Shown: piece by piece, positions 14,294 to 21,060 of the stretch
How positions within the stretch are numbered: the stretch's first letter is position 1
Layout of the letters: every line of letters begins with the position of its first letter
NCBI GenBank assembly: GCA_934675465.1
Contig: CAKUQM010000029.1
Coordinates: forward strand, 1 to 22,118
DNA length: 22,118 bases
DNA from: an uncultured Erysipelotrichaceae bacterium
GTDB taxonomy: Bacteria > Bacillota_I > Bacilli_A > Erysipelotrichales > Erysipelotrichaceae
Reading direction: 5' to 3'
Translations under genes and position numbers: made by a program
Notes under the pieces: generated by a model
Seen by the model: only the letters and a program-made list of their open reading frames with translations
The model's database searches: none
What the model was told of the DNA's origin: nothing

Positions 14294-15904
14294 CCTATAG
14301 ATATAAGCGTTCAATTCTTGGATGCTTTTTTTGTTGACCTTGCAAACCATACGATCATAGGTATATAGTCCATTTTCTTCTTCAACATCACTTAATTGAG
14401 TTAATACACTTCCTGCAAGTCCTTTTTTAATAGATGGAATAATCATATTGGCATACATATCAATAAGCTTATTGGTTAATTCTTTTTCATTATTAGAAAA
14501 GCCATAGCCATAGTTAGCTTTACGTTTAGTAAAAGTGTGTCCTTCGACATGTCTTTTAATACCGCCGTATTCGCTTAAGAAAAGTATTTGATTAGTCTTG
14601 CTTGTAAGGACTTTGTTTCTAAAGTAGATGTGGTAAGAATCAAAGTCACTATCAAGAGTCTTATACCAGCCAGAACAAGTATCAAAGGGTCTATATTTGT
14701 CTAATTGTTTAAGTTCCTTAAAGACTTGGCTACTTCTTTGTTGGCCCCATGCTTCATTGTAGATGGTCCAAGCTACAATACATGGGTGGTTGTATAACTG
14801 TTTAATTGTTTCTTTTGAATGCTCGATAAAGAAATTTAATCTAGCTTCATCGACATTAATGTTATCGTTTCTAGTCACAAAACCGATGGTTGGTAGGAAG
14901 ATGTTCTTAAGGAAGTTAACATCACCGCTGTTGACCATGTCTTGCATGACTAACATACCTTCTTTATCACAGTAGTAATAGAATGCTTCATCTTCTACTT
15001 TGATATGTTTTCTAAGCATATTAAAGCCTAGTTCTTTCATTCTTCTTATATCGTTTAAATATTCTTTAGTATCCTTAGGTGAATAGATACCATCACTGAA
15101 GTAGCCCTGGTCTAAGACACCATTTAGATATATCGGTTCCTTATTTAAACATAGATATTTATGATTGTTGATAGTTTCAACACCTATTTCTCTAATGCCA
15201 ACATAGGTCTGCACGGTATCATAATTTGTTTTGATTGTAACGGTATATAAGGCAGGCTGTTTAATTGTCCAATTTTGGTATTTGATATTTTTTAAATCAA
15301 CATGTAAGTGCTGTGATTTAGAGATATATGCAACGGTATCTTCATCGAAGGTAATGCTAATGCAGTATTCATTATCAGTATCTACATAGAAGTCGATTGA
15401 ATCGATTGCGGTCTCAATCTTTATTGATCTTATTTCTTCTTTTGTAGGTACTGTTTCCATCCATACGGTTTTCCAAATGCCAGAGATACTTGTATACCAC
15501 ATGCCGCTTGGTTTGTTTGATTGTTTGCCATATGGATAGAAGGTGTCGGTGTTATCACTGACTTCGACTCTTAAGATATTGTGATTACTTATATAATCTG
15601 TAATATCGAAGCTAAAGGCTAAATAGCCACCAGTATGTTCACCAATAAAATGATCGTTTAAATATACTAAAGCCTTATTGTCTACAGCCCCAAAATGAAG
15701 TATTAGTCTTTTGTCTGTTAAATCATCATTAAAGTCAAATTCTTTAATATAAACTAATTTATCTTCATGTTCCTTATATGGATACATAGATAAAAGAGAC
15801 TCCTTAGGATAAGGGACTATTATAGGCTTATTATTTAATGTCCATTGTCCGTTTAGACAATAAAATGATGTTCTTTTAAATTGGGGACGAGGATACTCTA
15901 ACAT
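14267..15904 (-). CDS. Glycoside hydrolase family 2 (beta-galactosidase/beta-glucuronidase type), short form
   Basis: 545 residues, much shorter than LacZ. A sugar-binding jelly-roll domain (about 15-150, with YLNDHFIGEHTGGYLAFSFD and KPSGMWYTSISGIWKTVW) is followed by a beta-sandwich (about 155-240) and a TIM barrel. The acid/base is E384 in YNEAWG and the nucleophile E445 in LSEYGG. There is no signal peptide, so it acts on sugars after uptake. The exact glycoside is unknown; galactoside, glucuronide or mannoside activity are all possible. The ATG has no Shine-Dalgarno site; TATAAT lies 6 bases upstream and overlaps the -10 box of the divergent GNAT gene. The 3' end overlaps the DUF2974 gene by 27 bases. 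Confidence 0.9.
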   Translation of the reverse strand: MLEYPRPQFKRTSFYCLNGQWTLNNKPIIVPYPKESLLSMYPYKEHEDKLVYIKEFDFNDDLTDKRLILHFGAVDNKALVYLNDHFIGEHTGGYLAFSFDITDYISNHNILRVEVSDNTDTFYPYGKQSNKPSGMWYTSISGIWKTVWMETVPTKEEIRSIKIETAIDSIDFYVDTDNEYCISITFDEDTVAYISKSQHLHVDLKNIKYQNWTIKQPALYTVTIKTNYDTVQTYVGIREIGVETINNHKYLCLNKEPIYLNGVLDQGYFSDGIYSPKDTKEYLNDIRRMKELGFNMLRKHIKVEDEAFYYYCDKEGMLVMQDMVNSGDVNFLKNIFLPTIGFVTRNDNINVDEARLNFFIEHSKETIKQLYNHPCIVAWTIYNEAWGQQRSSQVFKELKQLDKYRPFDTCSGWYKTLDSDFDSYHIYFRNKVLTSKTNQILFLSEYGGIKRHVEGHTFTKRKANYGYGFSNNEKELTNKLIDMYANMIIPSIKKGLAGSVLTQLSDVEEENGLYTYDRMVCKVNKKSIQELNAYIYRLFRETLLK

Positions 15905-15910
15905 GATTTC

Positions 15911-15920
15911 ATTATATAAT
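15911..15920. promoter_or_regulatory. Shared palindromic -10 element of two divergent genes
   Basis: ATTATATAAT reads TATAAT on both strands: 15916-15911 on minus, 6 bases from the GH2 ATG, and 15915-15920 on plus, 10 bases from the GNAT ATG. No convincing -35 box is visible on either side. Confidence 0.5.
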
Positions 15921-15930
15921 TAAAAAGAAG

Positions 15931-16401
15931 ATGTTGGGTTTGTTAGATAGAAAAAAACACTTATATAAGGGCGAAATTGTTGATTTAGTCGAAAGGGCTA
16001 GGGTCTCTGAGAAGACCTCTTTTGATGGGGTTCCTACGGTCTTTTATGATATATATGTTTCGGGCTCGAATCAGGGCTCGAATCTTAAGGTGGGTAAGTG
16101 TGACTTAAGGTTAAAAAATGACGGTTTTATGTACTACTATGGTAATGTTGGCTACAATATCAAAGAGTCATATAGGGGCCATCATTATGCTTATTATGCT
16201 TGTAAGATTTTGTTTAAGATTGCAAAAGAGGAATTTGGGATGAAGGAGTTAATCATTACTTGTAATCCTGATAATGATGCTTCTTATAAAACGTTAAAAA
16301 GATTAGGGGGTAAGCTTGTTGAGATAGCACAAATACCTTATGATCATGAGTTGTATGAAAAAGGAGATAGATTTAAGTGCATATTTCGCTTTAAATTATA
16401 G
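15931..16401 (+). CDS. GNAT-family N-acetyltransferase with a GSN repeat insert
   Basis: 156 residues. The GNAT fold is recognised by VGYNIKESYRGHHYAYYA (R82-A87 region, acetyl-CoA pyrophosphate loop), the following helix, and ITCNPDNDASYKTLKRLGGKLV (110-130). It transfers an acetyl group from acetyl-CoA to an unknown amine. Residues 45-52 (GSNQGSNL) are encoded by two tandem copies of a 12-bp unit (16063-16086), which sits between two beta strands (FYDIYVS and KVGKCDLRL) and matches repeats in the methyltransferase gene at 21138-21173. There is no convincing Shine-Dalgarno; TATAAT lies 10 bases before the ATG, so the leader would be very short. The next gene starts 5 bases after the stop, so the two likely form an operon. 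Confidence 0.85.
   Translation: MLGLLDRKKHLYKGEIVDLVERARVSEKTSFDGVPTVFYDIYVSGSNQGSNLKVGKCDLRLKNDGFMYYYGNVGYNIKESYRGHHYAYYACKILFKIAKEEFGMKELIITCNPDNDASYKTLKRLGGKLVEIAQIPYDHELYEKGDRFKCIFRFKL
16063..16086 (+). repeat. Two tandem 12-bp units (GGCTCGAATCAG, GGCTCGAATCTT)
   Basis: In-frame tandem copies encoding Gly-Ser-Asn-Gln and Gly-Ser-Asn-Leu inside the GNAT gene. The same GGCTCGAAY core recurs three times in the methyltransferase gene at 21138-21173. The units are GC-rich and use TCG serine codons, unlike the surrounding sequence. Confidence 0.85.
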
Positions 16402-16406
16402 TTATT

Positions 16407-16661
16407 ATGGAAAAATTAGAAACATTTACTGAAGTATTATTGTCTTTAAAAGATAAGGAAGTACTTACTACTAATAAAAAGGATCGTTATATCTTAAAGA
16501 AAGATAAGATTTATGTTTATAGAGAGGGAACTTCTTTTGTCCTTTCATTAGAGGATTTTAGAGACTTGTATCAAGAAAAAACCTTCTTCGTTTTTAAGGA
16601 AGAAGGTGCTTATATTGATAATGATAAGGATGAAGCCTATTATCGTTATTATCGTAAATAA
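16407..16661 (+). CDS. Small uncharacterised protein
   Basis: 84 residues, rich in Lys, Glu, Tyr and Asp, with no membrane segment, signal peptide or recognised motif. The sequence suggests a small mixed alpha/beta cytoplasmic protein with paired strands (DRYILKKDKIYVYREG, TSFVLSLEDF). It starts 5 bases after the GNAT stop codon and has no Shine-Dalgarno site, so it depends on coupling with that gene. Its stop codon abuts the stop codon of the convergent rhomboid gene with no base between. Its codons 59-67 form a hairpin that works as a terminator on the opposite strand, which limits how they can vary. The reading frame is consistent with a real gene, but the function is unknown. Confidence 0.6.
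   Translation: MEKLETFTEVLLSLKDKEVLTTNKKDRYILKKDKIYVYREGTSFVLSLEDFRDLYQEKTFFVFKEEGAYIDNDKDEAYYRYYRK
16575..16607 (-). terminator. Terminator of the rhomboid gene, inside the opposite coding sequence
   Basis: On the minus strand, ACCTTCTTC (16607-16599) pairs perfectly with GAAGAAGGT (16589-16581) over a 9-base loop and is followed by a T run (16581-16576). It lies 55 bases beyond the rhomboid stop codon, within the small gene at 16407-16661. Confidence 0.7.
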
Positions 16662-17219
16662 TTAATTATTCTTAAAGAATAAACCAATTGCGCCACCAAC
16701 AAGGCCACCAATGATGTGAGTGATGTGGGAGATTGAGTCAGTTACTGTAAGCATTGAAGTAACTTCTCCACCAATCCACAATATCGCAACTAATATTAGA
16801 GTAATAGGGATGCCCCTATCTTTTCCGGTTATAGAAGCAAGTAAAATAAACGCAAAGACAACACCACTCGCTCCCAACAACATCACTCCTGGTTGGAAGA
16901 TATTGTTACAGATGCCGGTAACTAGAGCGGTAACTATGATGACAATGATTAGACGGTCGTGGTATTTTTCTTCTAACATTGGTCCAAGTAATAGAATATA
17001 AATCATATTACTGATTAAATGATCAAAGTCGGCGTGACCGAAGATGTGTCCTATTAGTCTTACATATGTTAGTGGGTCCAATAGTGAAGATGAGTATGTT
17101 GAAAATAATAAGACAGTACTATCACCATTGGTTATCATTTGTAAGAATAATACTAGGAAACAAATAAGTGTGAATGTTAGCGTTATTGGCGCATTAAAAT
17201 ATATTTTAAGTTTTCTCAT
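16662..17219 (-). CDS. Rhomboid-family intramembrane serine protease
   Basis: 185 residues from the chosen start, with six hydrophobic segments. Rhomboids cut membrane proteins within the bilayer using a Ser-His dyad. The motifs are HADFDHLISN (H67 and N71, oxyanion), GASG with S118, and ISHITHIIGGLVGG with H168. An N-terminal extension starting at a GTG at 17237 is possible, but the ATG at 17219 is preferred because TATAAT lies exactly 6 bases before it and would lie inside the coding sequence otherwise. No Shine-Dalgarno is present. The gene ends directly against the stop of the convergent small gene, and its terminator lies in that gene. The divergent patatin gene uses a -35 box that abuts the -10 box of this gene. 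Confidence 0.9.
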   Translation of the reverse strand: MRKLKIYFNAPITLTFTLICFLVLFLQMITNGDSTVLLFSTYSSSLLDPLTYVRLIGHIFGHADFDHLISNMIYILLLGPMLEEKYHDRLIIVIIVTALVTGICNNIFQPGVMLLGASGVVFAFILLASITGKDRGIPITLILVAILWIGGEVTSMLTVTDSISHITHIIGGLVGGAIGLFFKNN

Positions 17220-17225
17220 GCCCTT

Positions 17226-17231
17226 ATTATA
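17226..17231 (-). promoter_or_regulatory. -10 box of the rhomboid gene (leaderless)
   Basis: TATAAT on the minus strand, followed by AAGGGC and ATG. The -35 region is poor (GTCTCA at 17 bases). Confidence 0.5.
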
Positions 17232-17260
17232 TTGCACAAAAACTTAAGTGAGACTAAAAT
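17232..17260 (+). promoter_or_regulatory. Promoter of the patatin-like gene (leaderless)
   Basis: TTGCAC (17232-17237), exactly 17 bases, TAAAAT (17255-17260), then 6 bases and ATG. The transcript would begin at or beside the ATG. Confidence 0.7.
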
Positions 17261-17266
17261 TAAAAC

Positions 17267-18118
17267 ATGAGTAAAAAAGTATCTTTAGTATTAGAAGGCG
17301 GCGGAATGCGTGGCGCCTACACTGCCGGATGTTTATCTTGGCTTATAGATGAGGGAATTGAATTTGATTATGCCTATGGTATTTCTACAGGGGCAGTTCA
17401 TCTTACATCTTTTTTAATGAAAAATAAGCATTTTCTTTTTGAGATGGCAACTGAAATTATTGCCCATCCATCACTTGTGGGAATTAGACCTTTATTAAGG
17501 GAAGGAAATTTTGTTGGGTATGAGTATCTATTTTCACATTTCTTAAAAGATGGTTTACACTTTGATATCAAGGACATCATTGGTAAGACTAAAACATTAG
17601 CTAGATATGGTGTTTATGATATGGAAAAGGGCGAGACTATTTATGTTGATTTGAAGGATATGAATATGGACTTATTGAAGGCTGCTTGTTCACTTCCTAT
17701 TCTTGGTAGACCCATCGTGGTTAATGGCCATAAGTATTTAGATGGTGGTATCACTAAGATGATTCCAATCGAAGAGGCTGTTAAGGATGGCTGCACAGAT
17801 CACTTGATTATCACAACTAAGCCTTATGATTATGTTAGAAAGTCTGCTAAGCCATTTATTGTGAATCTTATGAAGAATAAGTATAAGGATTGTCCTGAAA
17901 TCAGTGTTGATTATAAAAATAGACATCTAAACTATAATAAACAAATCGATCTTATTCAAAGTTTAGAAAAAGATGGTCATGCCTTATATCGTTATCCTAC
18001 AGAGACCGTTAATGTTACTAGATTAAAGGGTGATAAGAAGGATCTTATCGCTTTATATGAATTAGGTCGTAAGGATATGGAAGCTAGTAGGGAAGAAATC
18101 TATAAGTTAATTAAATAA
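17267..18118 (+). CDS. Patatin-like phospholipase (RssA/YjjU-like)
   Basis: 283 residues, cytoplasmic. The patatin catalytic dyad is present: nucleophile S40 in YGISTGA and aspartate D159 in LDGG. LEGGGMRGAYTAG (9-21) is the glycine-rich oxyanion loop. The family hydrolyses acyl esters of phospholipids or other lipids; the true substrate here is unknown. No Shine-Dalgarno site is present; the promoter TTGCAC-17-TAAAAT ends 6 bases before the ATG. The stop codon overlaps the start of the next gene (TAATG), so the two are translationally coupled. The companion is a membrane-anchored thioredoxin-like lipoprotein, which suggests a shared envelope-related role, though this is an inference. Confidence 0.93.
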   Translation: MSKKVSLVLEGGGMRGAYTAGCLSWLIDEGIEFDYAYGISTGAVHLTSFLMKNKHFLFEMATEIIAHPSLVGIRPLLREGNFVGYEYLFSHFLKDGLHFDIKDIIGKTKTLARYGVYDMEKGETIYVDLKDMNMDLLKAACSLPILGRPIVVNGHKYLDGGITKMIPIEEAVKDGCTDHLIITTKPYDYVRKSAKPFIVNLMKNKYKDCPEISVDYKNRHLNYNKQIDLIQSLEKDGHALYRYPTETVNVTRLKGDKKDLIALYELGRKDMEASREEIYKLIK

Positions 18119-19323
18119 TGAAGAAGATTATTTTAGTTTTATTACTTGTCTTATTTGGCTGTTCAAATGAACAAGTAAGTAATACAGTTACATATATTGA
18201 ACCAGTTAAAGAGGGAAATCTCTTTGACTTTTTAAATGCGGATACAAAGTCTTTGCTGAAGGATGTTAATAATGGCCTAGATGTAGAAAATACGACTTTA
18301 AAGAATCTTGGTAAGGATTTGCCTGATTATAATTTAAATACTATTGATGGTGGTGTTGTTAAATTAAGTGATTATAAGAATTCTAAATTAGTTATTGAAG
18401 TAGTGTCAACATACTGTAGCCATTGTAAGGAACAAGCTTTGAATAATAATCCTTATATTGTGTCTAATCATGGTGATGTGACATTTATTACATATTTTGT
18501 GAATGGCGATATAGATAGCATTTCAGCTTTCTATAAGGAAATAGGCGTTGAACATAATAATCCTAATGAAATAATTACTATCAAGAATGAAAAGCTTAAT
18601 GATTATATGAGCCAAAATTATAGTTTTAATGCGACTCCTACATATTTCTTCTTTAATAAGGGTAAGATGACTTGGTGTAATGTGGGCACGATTGATAAGG
18701 AAGATTTTGAGTCTTTGTATGAATTTGCGTTTAATGCCAAGTTTGATATCAACTTATTAACTACAGAAGATGGAAAATCGATATTTGACTATCTTAGAAC
18801 TGTTGATGATGTGAAAAATGATATTGATGAAGATAAGTATAACAAGTTAGTGTCTTTGGATAATGATGAAAAGACTACTTATTTAACTTTGAAACATATT
18901 GGTCAAACTTTTGATTTCAATAATCAATATAATGATGAATCTAATTTTAGAAGTGAAATTGATTTTAATGTTGATTATACAAATGATCAGATAGCTTTCA
19001 TTATGATGAGTGCTTATGATGAAGAATTAATTAATACTATTAATTCTTTTTATGAAACTAATAAGGATATTAAAGTCTTTGTGATTAATACAAGCGATAA
19101 GGATAATGAAAAGATTGCGGATGAATTAAAAGCTCCACTAGCATCCATAATGAACAAGATTCCTAAATTCTTAGATAGTGGTGAATTAGGTAATTATCCT
19201 AGTGTCTTATTTGTACAAGACTCTATTATTACTGGTATTTATTCAAATTTTGATACTATTGATAATCTTAATAGTGCTAAGGAATTATTCTTAGGTATAG
19301 ATAGTATTGCGATAGCGAAATAA
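18118..19323 (+). CDS. Thioredoxin-like lipoprotein (TlpA/ResA type) with a second, cysteine-less thioredoxin-like domain
   Basis: 401 residues. A lipobox signal (MKKIILVLLLVLFGC, Cys15) predicts attachment to the outer face of the membrane. The first domain (about 65-205) is a TlpA/ResA-type thioredoxin fold: LPDYNLNTIDGGVVKLSDYKNSKLVIEVV, active site C100-S-H-C103, and cis-proline in ATPTYFF (P174). It would reduce or isomerise disulfides outside the cell membrane. The second half (about 240-395) repeats the fold's layout (GQTFDFN, IAFIMMSAYDEE, NYPSVLFVQ), but the CxxC position is AYDEE, so it should be redox-inactive. The start overlaps the patatin stop by one base. No Shine-Dalgarno is visible. 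A strong bidirectional terminator follows. The second-domain assignment is an inference from pattern only. Confidence 0.8.
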   Translation: MKKIILVLLLVLFGCSNEQVSNTVTYIEPVKEGNLFDFLNADTKSLLKDVNNGLDVENTTLKNLGKDLPDYNLNTIDGGVVKLSDYKNSKLVIEVVSTYCSHCKEQALNNNPYIVSNHGDVTFITYFVNGDIDSISAFYKEIGVEHNNPNEIITIKNEKLNDYMSQNYSFNATPTYFFFNKGKMTWCNVGTIDKEDFESLYEFAFNAKFDINLLTTEDGKSIFDYLRTVDDVKNDIDEDKYNKLVSLDNDEKTTYLTLKHIGQTFDFNNQYNDESNFRSEIDFNVDYTNDQIAFIMMSAYDEELINTINSFYETNKDIKVFVINTSDKDNEKIADELKAPLASIMNKIPKFLDSGELGNYPSVLFVQDSIITGIYSNFDTIDNLNSAKELFLGIDSIAIAK

Positions 19324-19345
19324 AAACTGCAAATCTGCAGTTTTT
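19322..19345. terminator. Bidirectional terminator between convergent operons
   Basis: A perfect 10-bp stem, AAAAACTGCA and TGCAGTTTTT, with a 4-base loop lies between the convergent stop codons of the thioredoxin-like lipoprotein and the VanY-like gene. T runs follow on both strands. Confidence 0.9.
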
Positions 19346-19351
19346 AAGTAC

Positions 19352-20407
19352 TTATTGCATATAGTTGAAGTAATATTCATCAAAGCTTAAGCCACTTTCA
19401 TAGATCTTAGTAGCTAAATCAACACCAACATAACGATACATATTAGGCACTTCGCTATGGGCTGTGAAGGCTGATTTTCCTTCTGGGAATCTTTGAATGA
19501 AGCCGTATTCATGGGCATGTTGTTGTAGCCATGTATATACTTTACAATCCTTGAAGGCGCTAGCCTTAGGGTTTTCACTAGCTAGGACATAAACAGCTAA
19601 GCCTGTCTGCATATCACTATAACCTGCTTCGAAATTTGCATCATCATCGATATGAAGTTGTTTCTGTTTTTCATAAGAGATGTAGCCTTGATATGCATAG
19701 ATGGCCATGCTTAAATCTTCTTTTCTGATTGCTTCACACATTTCGGTATAAGCTAATAGGGCTCTTGATTCAAGTTCTACACCAGGTACCGCATGAAGTG
19801 AATTGATTTCTACTCTTTTAACTGGTTCATATTCACCAATATAAGATTTAGTAGAAACATAAGCTTCAATACTTTCAGGATCACTTACAGTAATAACGTT
19901 CTCGTATGGTTTTAGATAATTGCCACTTACTGTAAAGCTTGTTTCACTGTTTTCGTGTCTTAGACAATCATCGATATAATCTTCCATTGAATCTAATTTT
20001 TCAAAGACGAACAATGGTTTTAAATCATAATCTTTTAAGTTAGCGAACAATAATTCTAATTCTTCATCAGTATATTCTTTCTTTTCCTTTAAAGATTCAT
20101 ATAATTCAAAATATGATTCATCTAAATAATCACACATTGTATATAGTCTTAGATACTTCTTATTAAATGAATCCTTAGAAACTTCGCTATTTAGATAATC
20201 ACTATAATATTCATTCTTTAAGATATCTTTACGTAGACCTTTTTTATAAATAGCACTGATAGCAGTATTGTCATAGCCTAGTGCTTCTAGTTTGTTGGTA
20301 TTGATGAAATGAGGAATCTTGTAGATAGATAGCCCAATCAATAACACAACACATACCAGGGCAATGAAACGTCCGTTTAATCTTCTTTTCTTTTTTTTCA
20401 CCGTCAT
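19352..20407 (-). CDS. M15/VanY-like D,D-carboxypeptidase homologue, predicted inactive
   Basis: 351 residues: a basic N terminus, one membrane segment (about 13-29), a helical spacer and a C-terminal domain (about 195-350) with the layout of M15B carboxypeptidases (VanY/DacY type), which trim the stem peptide of peptidoglycan. The metal motif SxHxxGxAxD is SDMQTGLAVY here: His is M266 and Asp is Y273. The second motif E-P-W-H-x-R-Y-V-G is V320-P-N-M323-Y-R-Y-V-G, so the third ligand and the catalytic glutamate are also gone, while YRYVGVDLATKIYE is kept. The SGYRS-type motif reads YQGYISYEKQ. All zinc and catalytic residues thus seem lost. SD AAGGAGG is 7 bases before the ATG, and the start overlaps the RluA stop by 4 bases. 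It may be a cell-wall-binding or regulatory protein. Confidence 0.75.
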   Translation of the reverse strand: MTVKKKKRRLNGRFIALVCVVLLIGLSIYKIPHFINTNKLEALGYDNTAISAIYKKGLRKDILKNEYYSDYLNSEVSKDSFNKKYLRLYTMCDYLDESYFELYESLKEKKEYTDEELELLFANLKDYDLKPLFVFEKLDSMEDYIDDCLRHENSETSFTVSGNYLKPYENVITVSDPESIEAYVSTKSYIGEYEPVKRVEINSLHAVPGVELESRALLAYTEMCEAIRKEDLSMAIYAYQGYISYEKQKQLHIDDDANFEAGYSDMQTGLAVYVLASENPKASAFKDCKVYTWLQQHAHEYGFIQRFPEGKSAFTAHSEVPNMYRYVGVDLATKIYESGLSFDEYYFNYMQ

Positions 20408-21060
20408 TGTTTAACCTCCTTAAAGGGAACTCTATCGGTATCGCACACAAAAGTCATCTTTTCTTTCGTTACAGGATGAGTGATCGTTAATCTATATGAG
20501 TGTAGGGCAATTTGTTGTCCTACTTTAGCATCCTTGTTGTAACGTTGATCTCCCCACAAAGGGTGATTACGGCTTGAGAACTGTACTCTTATTTGATGAG
20601 ATCTACCAGTATGTAAGTTAATTCTTACAAGGGCTAGATTATCTTTTCTTTTTAGAACTTCATAATCTAATTTGGCGTCTTTACCTCCTTTATCAACCTT
20701 AACCATATTGGTCTTCTCGTCTTTTAAGAGCTTATCTTCAAAAATGCCTTTATCATCTAGACCATTATCATAGACTACTGCTAGATATTCTTTTTTAAAC
20801 TTATGTGCTTGAATATCGCTAGATAATCTTGATGCAGCTTTACTAGTTTTCGCAAAGATACAAACACCACTTACCGGTCTATCTAGTCTATGTAACAGGG
20901 CACAATAGACATTGCCTGGTTTATTGTATTTTTCTTTTAGATAATCTTTGCACATTGTAAGTAGATCTAAATCATTAGAACTATCTAGCTGCATTGGTAC
21001 ATTTATTGGCTTATCTACTACCAACAAATGATTGTCTTCATAGATTACCTTTAATTTCAT
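20404..21060 (-). CDS. RluA-family 23S rRNA/tRNA pseudouridine synthase
   Basis: 218 residues. It converts specific uridines in rRNA or tRNA to pseudouridine. The catalytic motif is HRLDRPVSG (57-65) with D60; other family signatures are VVDKPINVP, KEYLAVV, NLHTGRSHQIRVQ and HPLWGDQRY. It has no N-terminal S4 domain, so it resembles the shorter RluA/TruC-like subgroup. The target uridine is unknown. An ATG upstream (21186) was rejected because that extension is a shadow of the GSN repeats of the upstream gene; the ATG at 21060 overlaps the methyltransferase stop (ATGA) and has AAGGTGG 5 bases before it. The 3' end overlaps the VanY-like gene by 4 bases, making a three-gene operon. Confidence 0.92.
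   Translation of the reverse strand: MKLKVIYEDNHLLVVDKPINVPMQLDSSNDLDLLTMCKDYLKEKYNKPGNVYCALLHRLDRPVSGVCIFAKTSKAASRLSSDIQAHKFKKEYLAVVYDNGLDDKGIFEDKLLKDEKTNMVKVDKGGKDAKLDYEVLKRKDNLALVRINLHTGRSHQIRVQFSSRNHPLWGDQRYNKDAKVGQQIALHSYRLTITHPVTKEKMTFVCDTDRVPFKEVKQ

Noticed and set aside
16720..17001. Plus-strand frame opposite the rhomboid gene
   Set aside because: Antisense shadow of a clear rhomboid protease; no recognisable domain and no start signal.
17220..17237. GTG start for the rhomboid protein
   Set aside because: This would place the TATAAT box inside the coding sequence; the ATG at 17219 has the same 6-base spacing seen in other genes.
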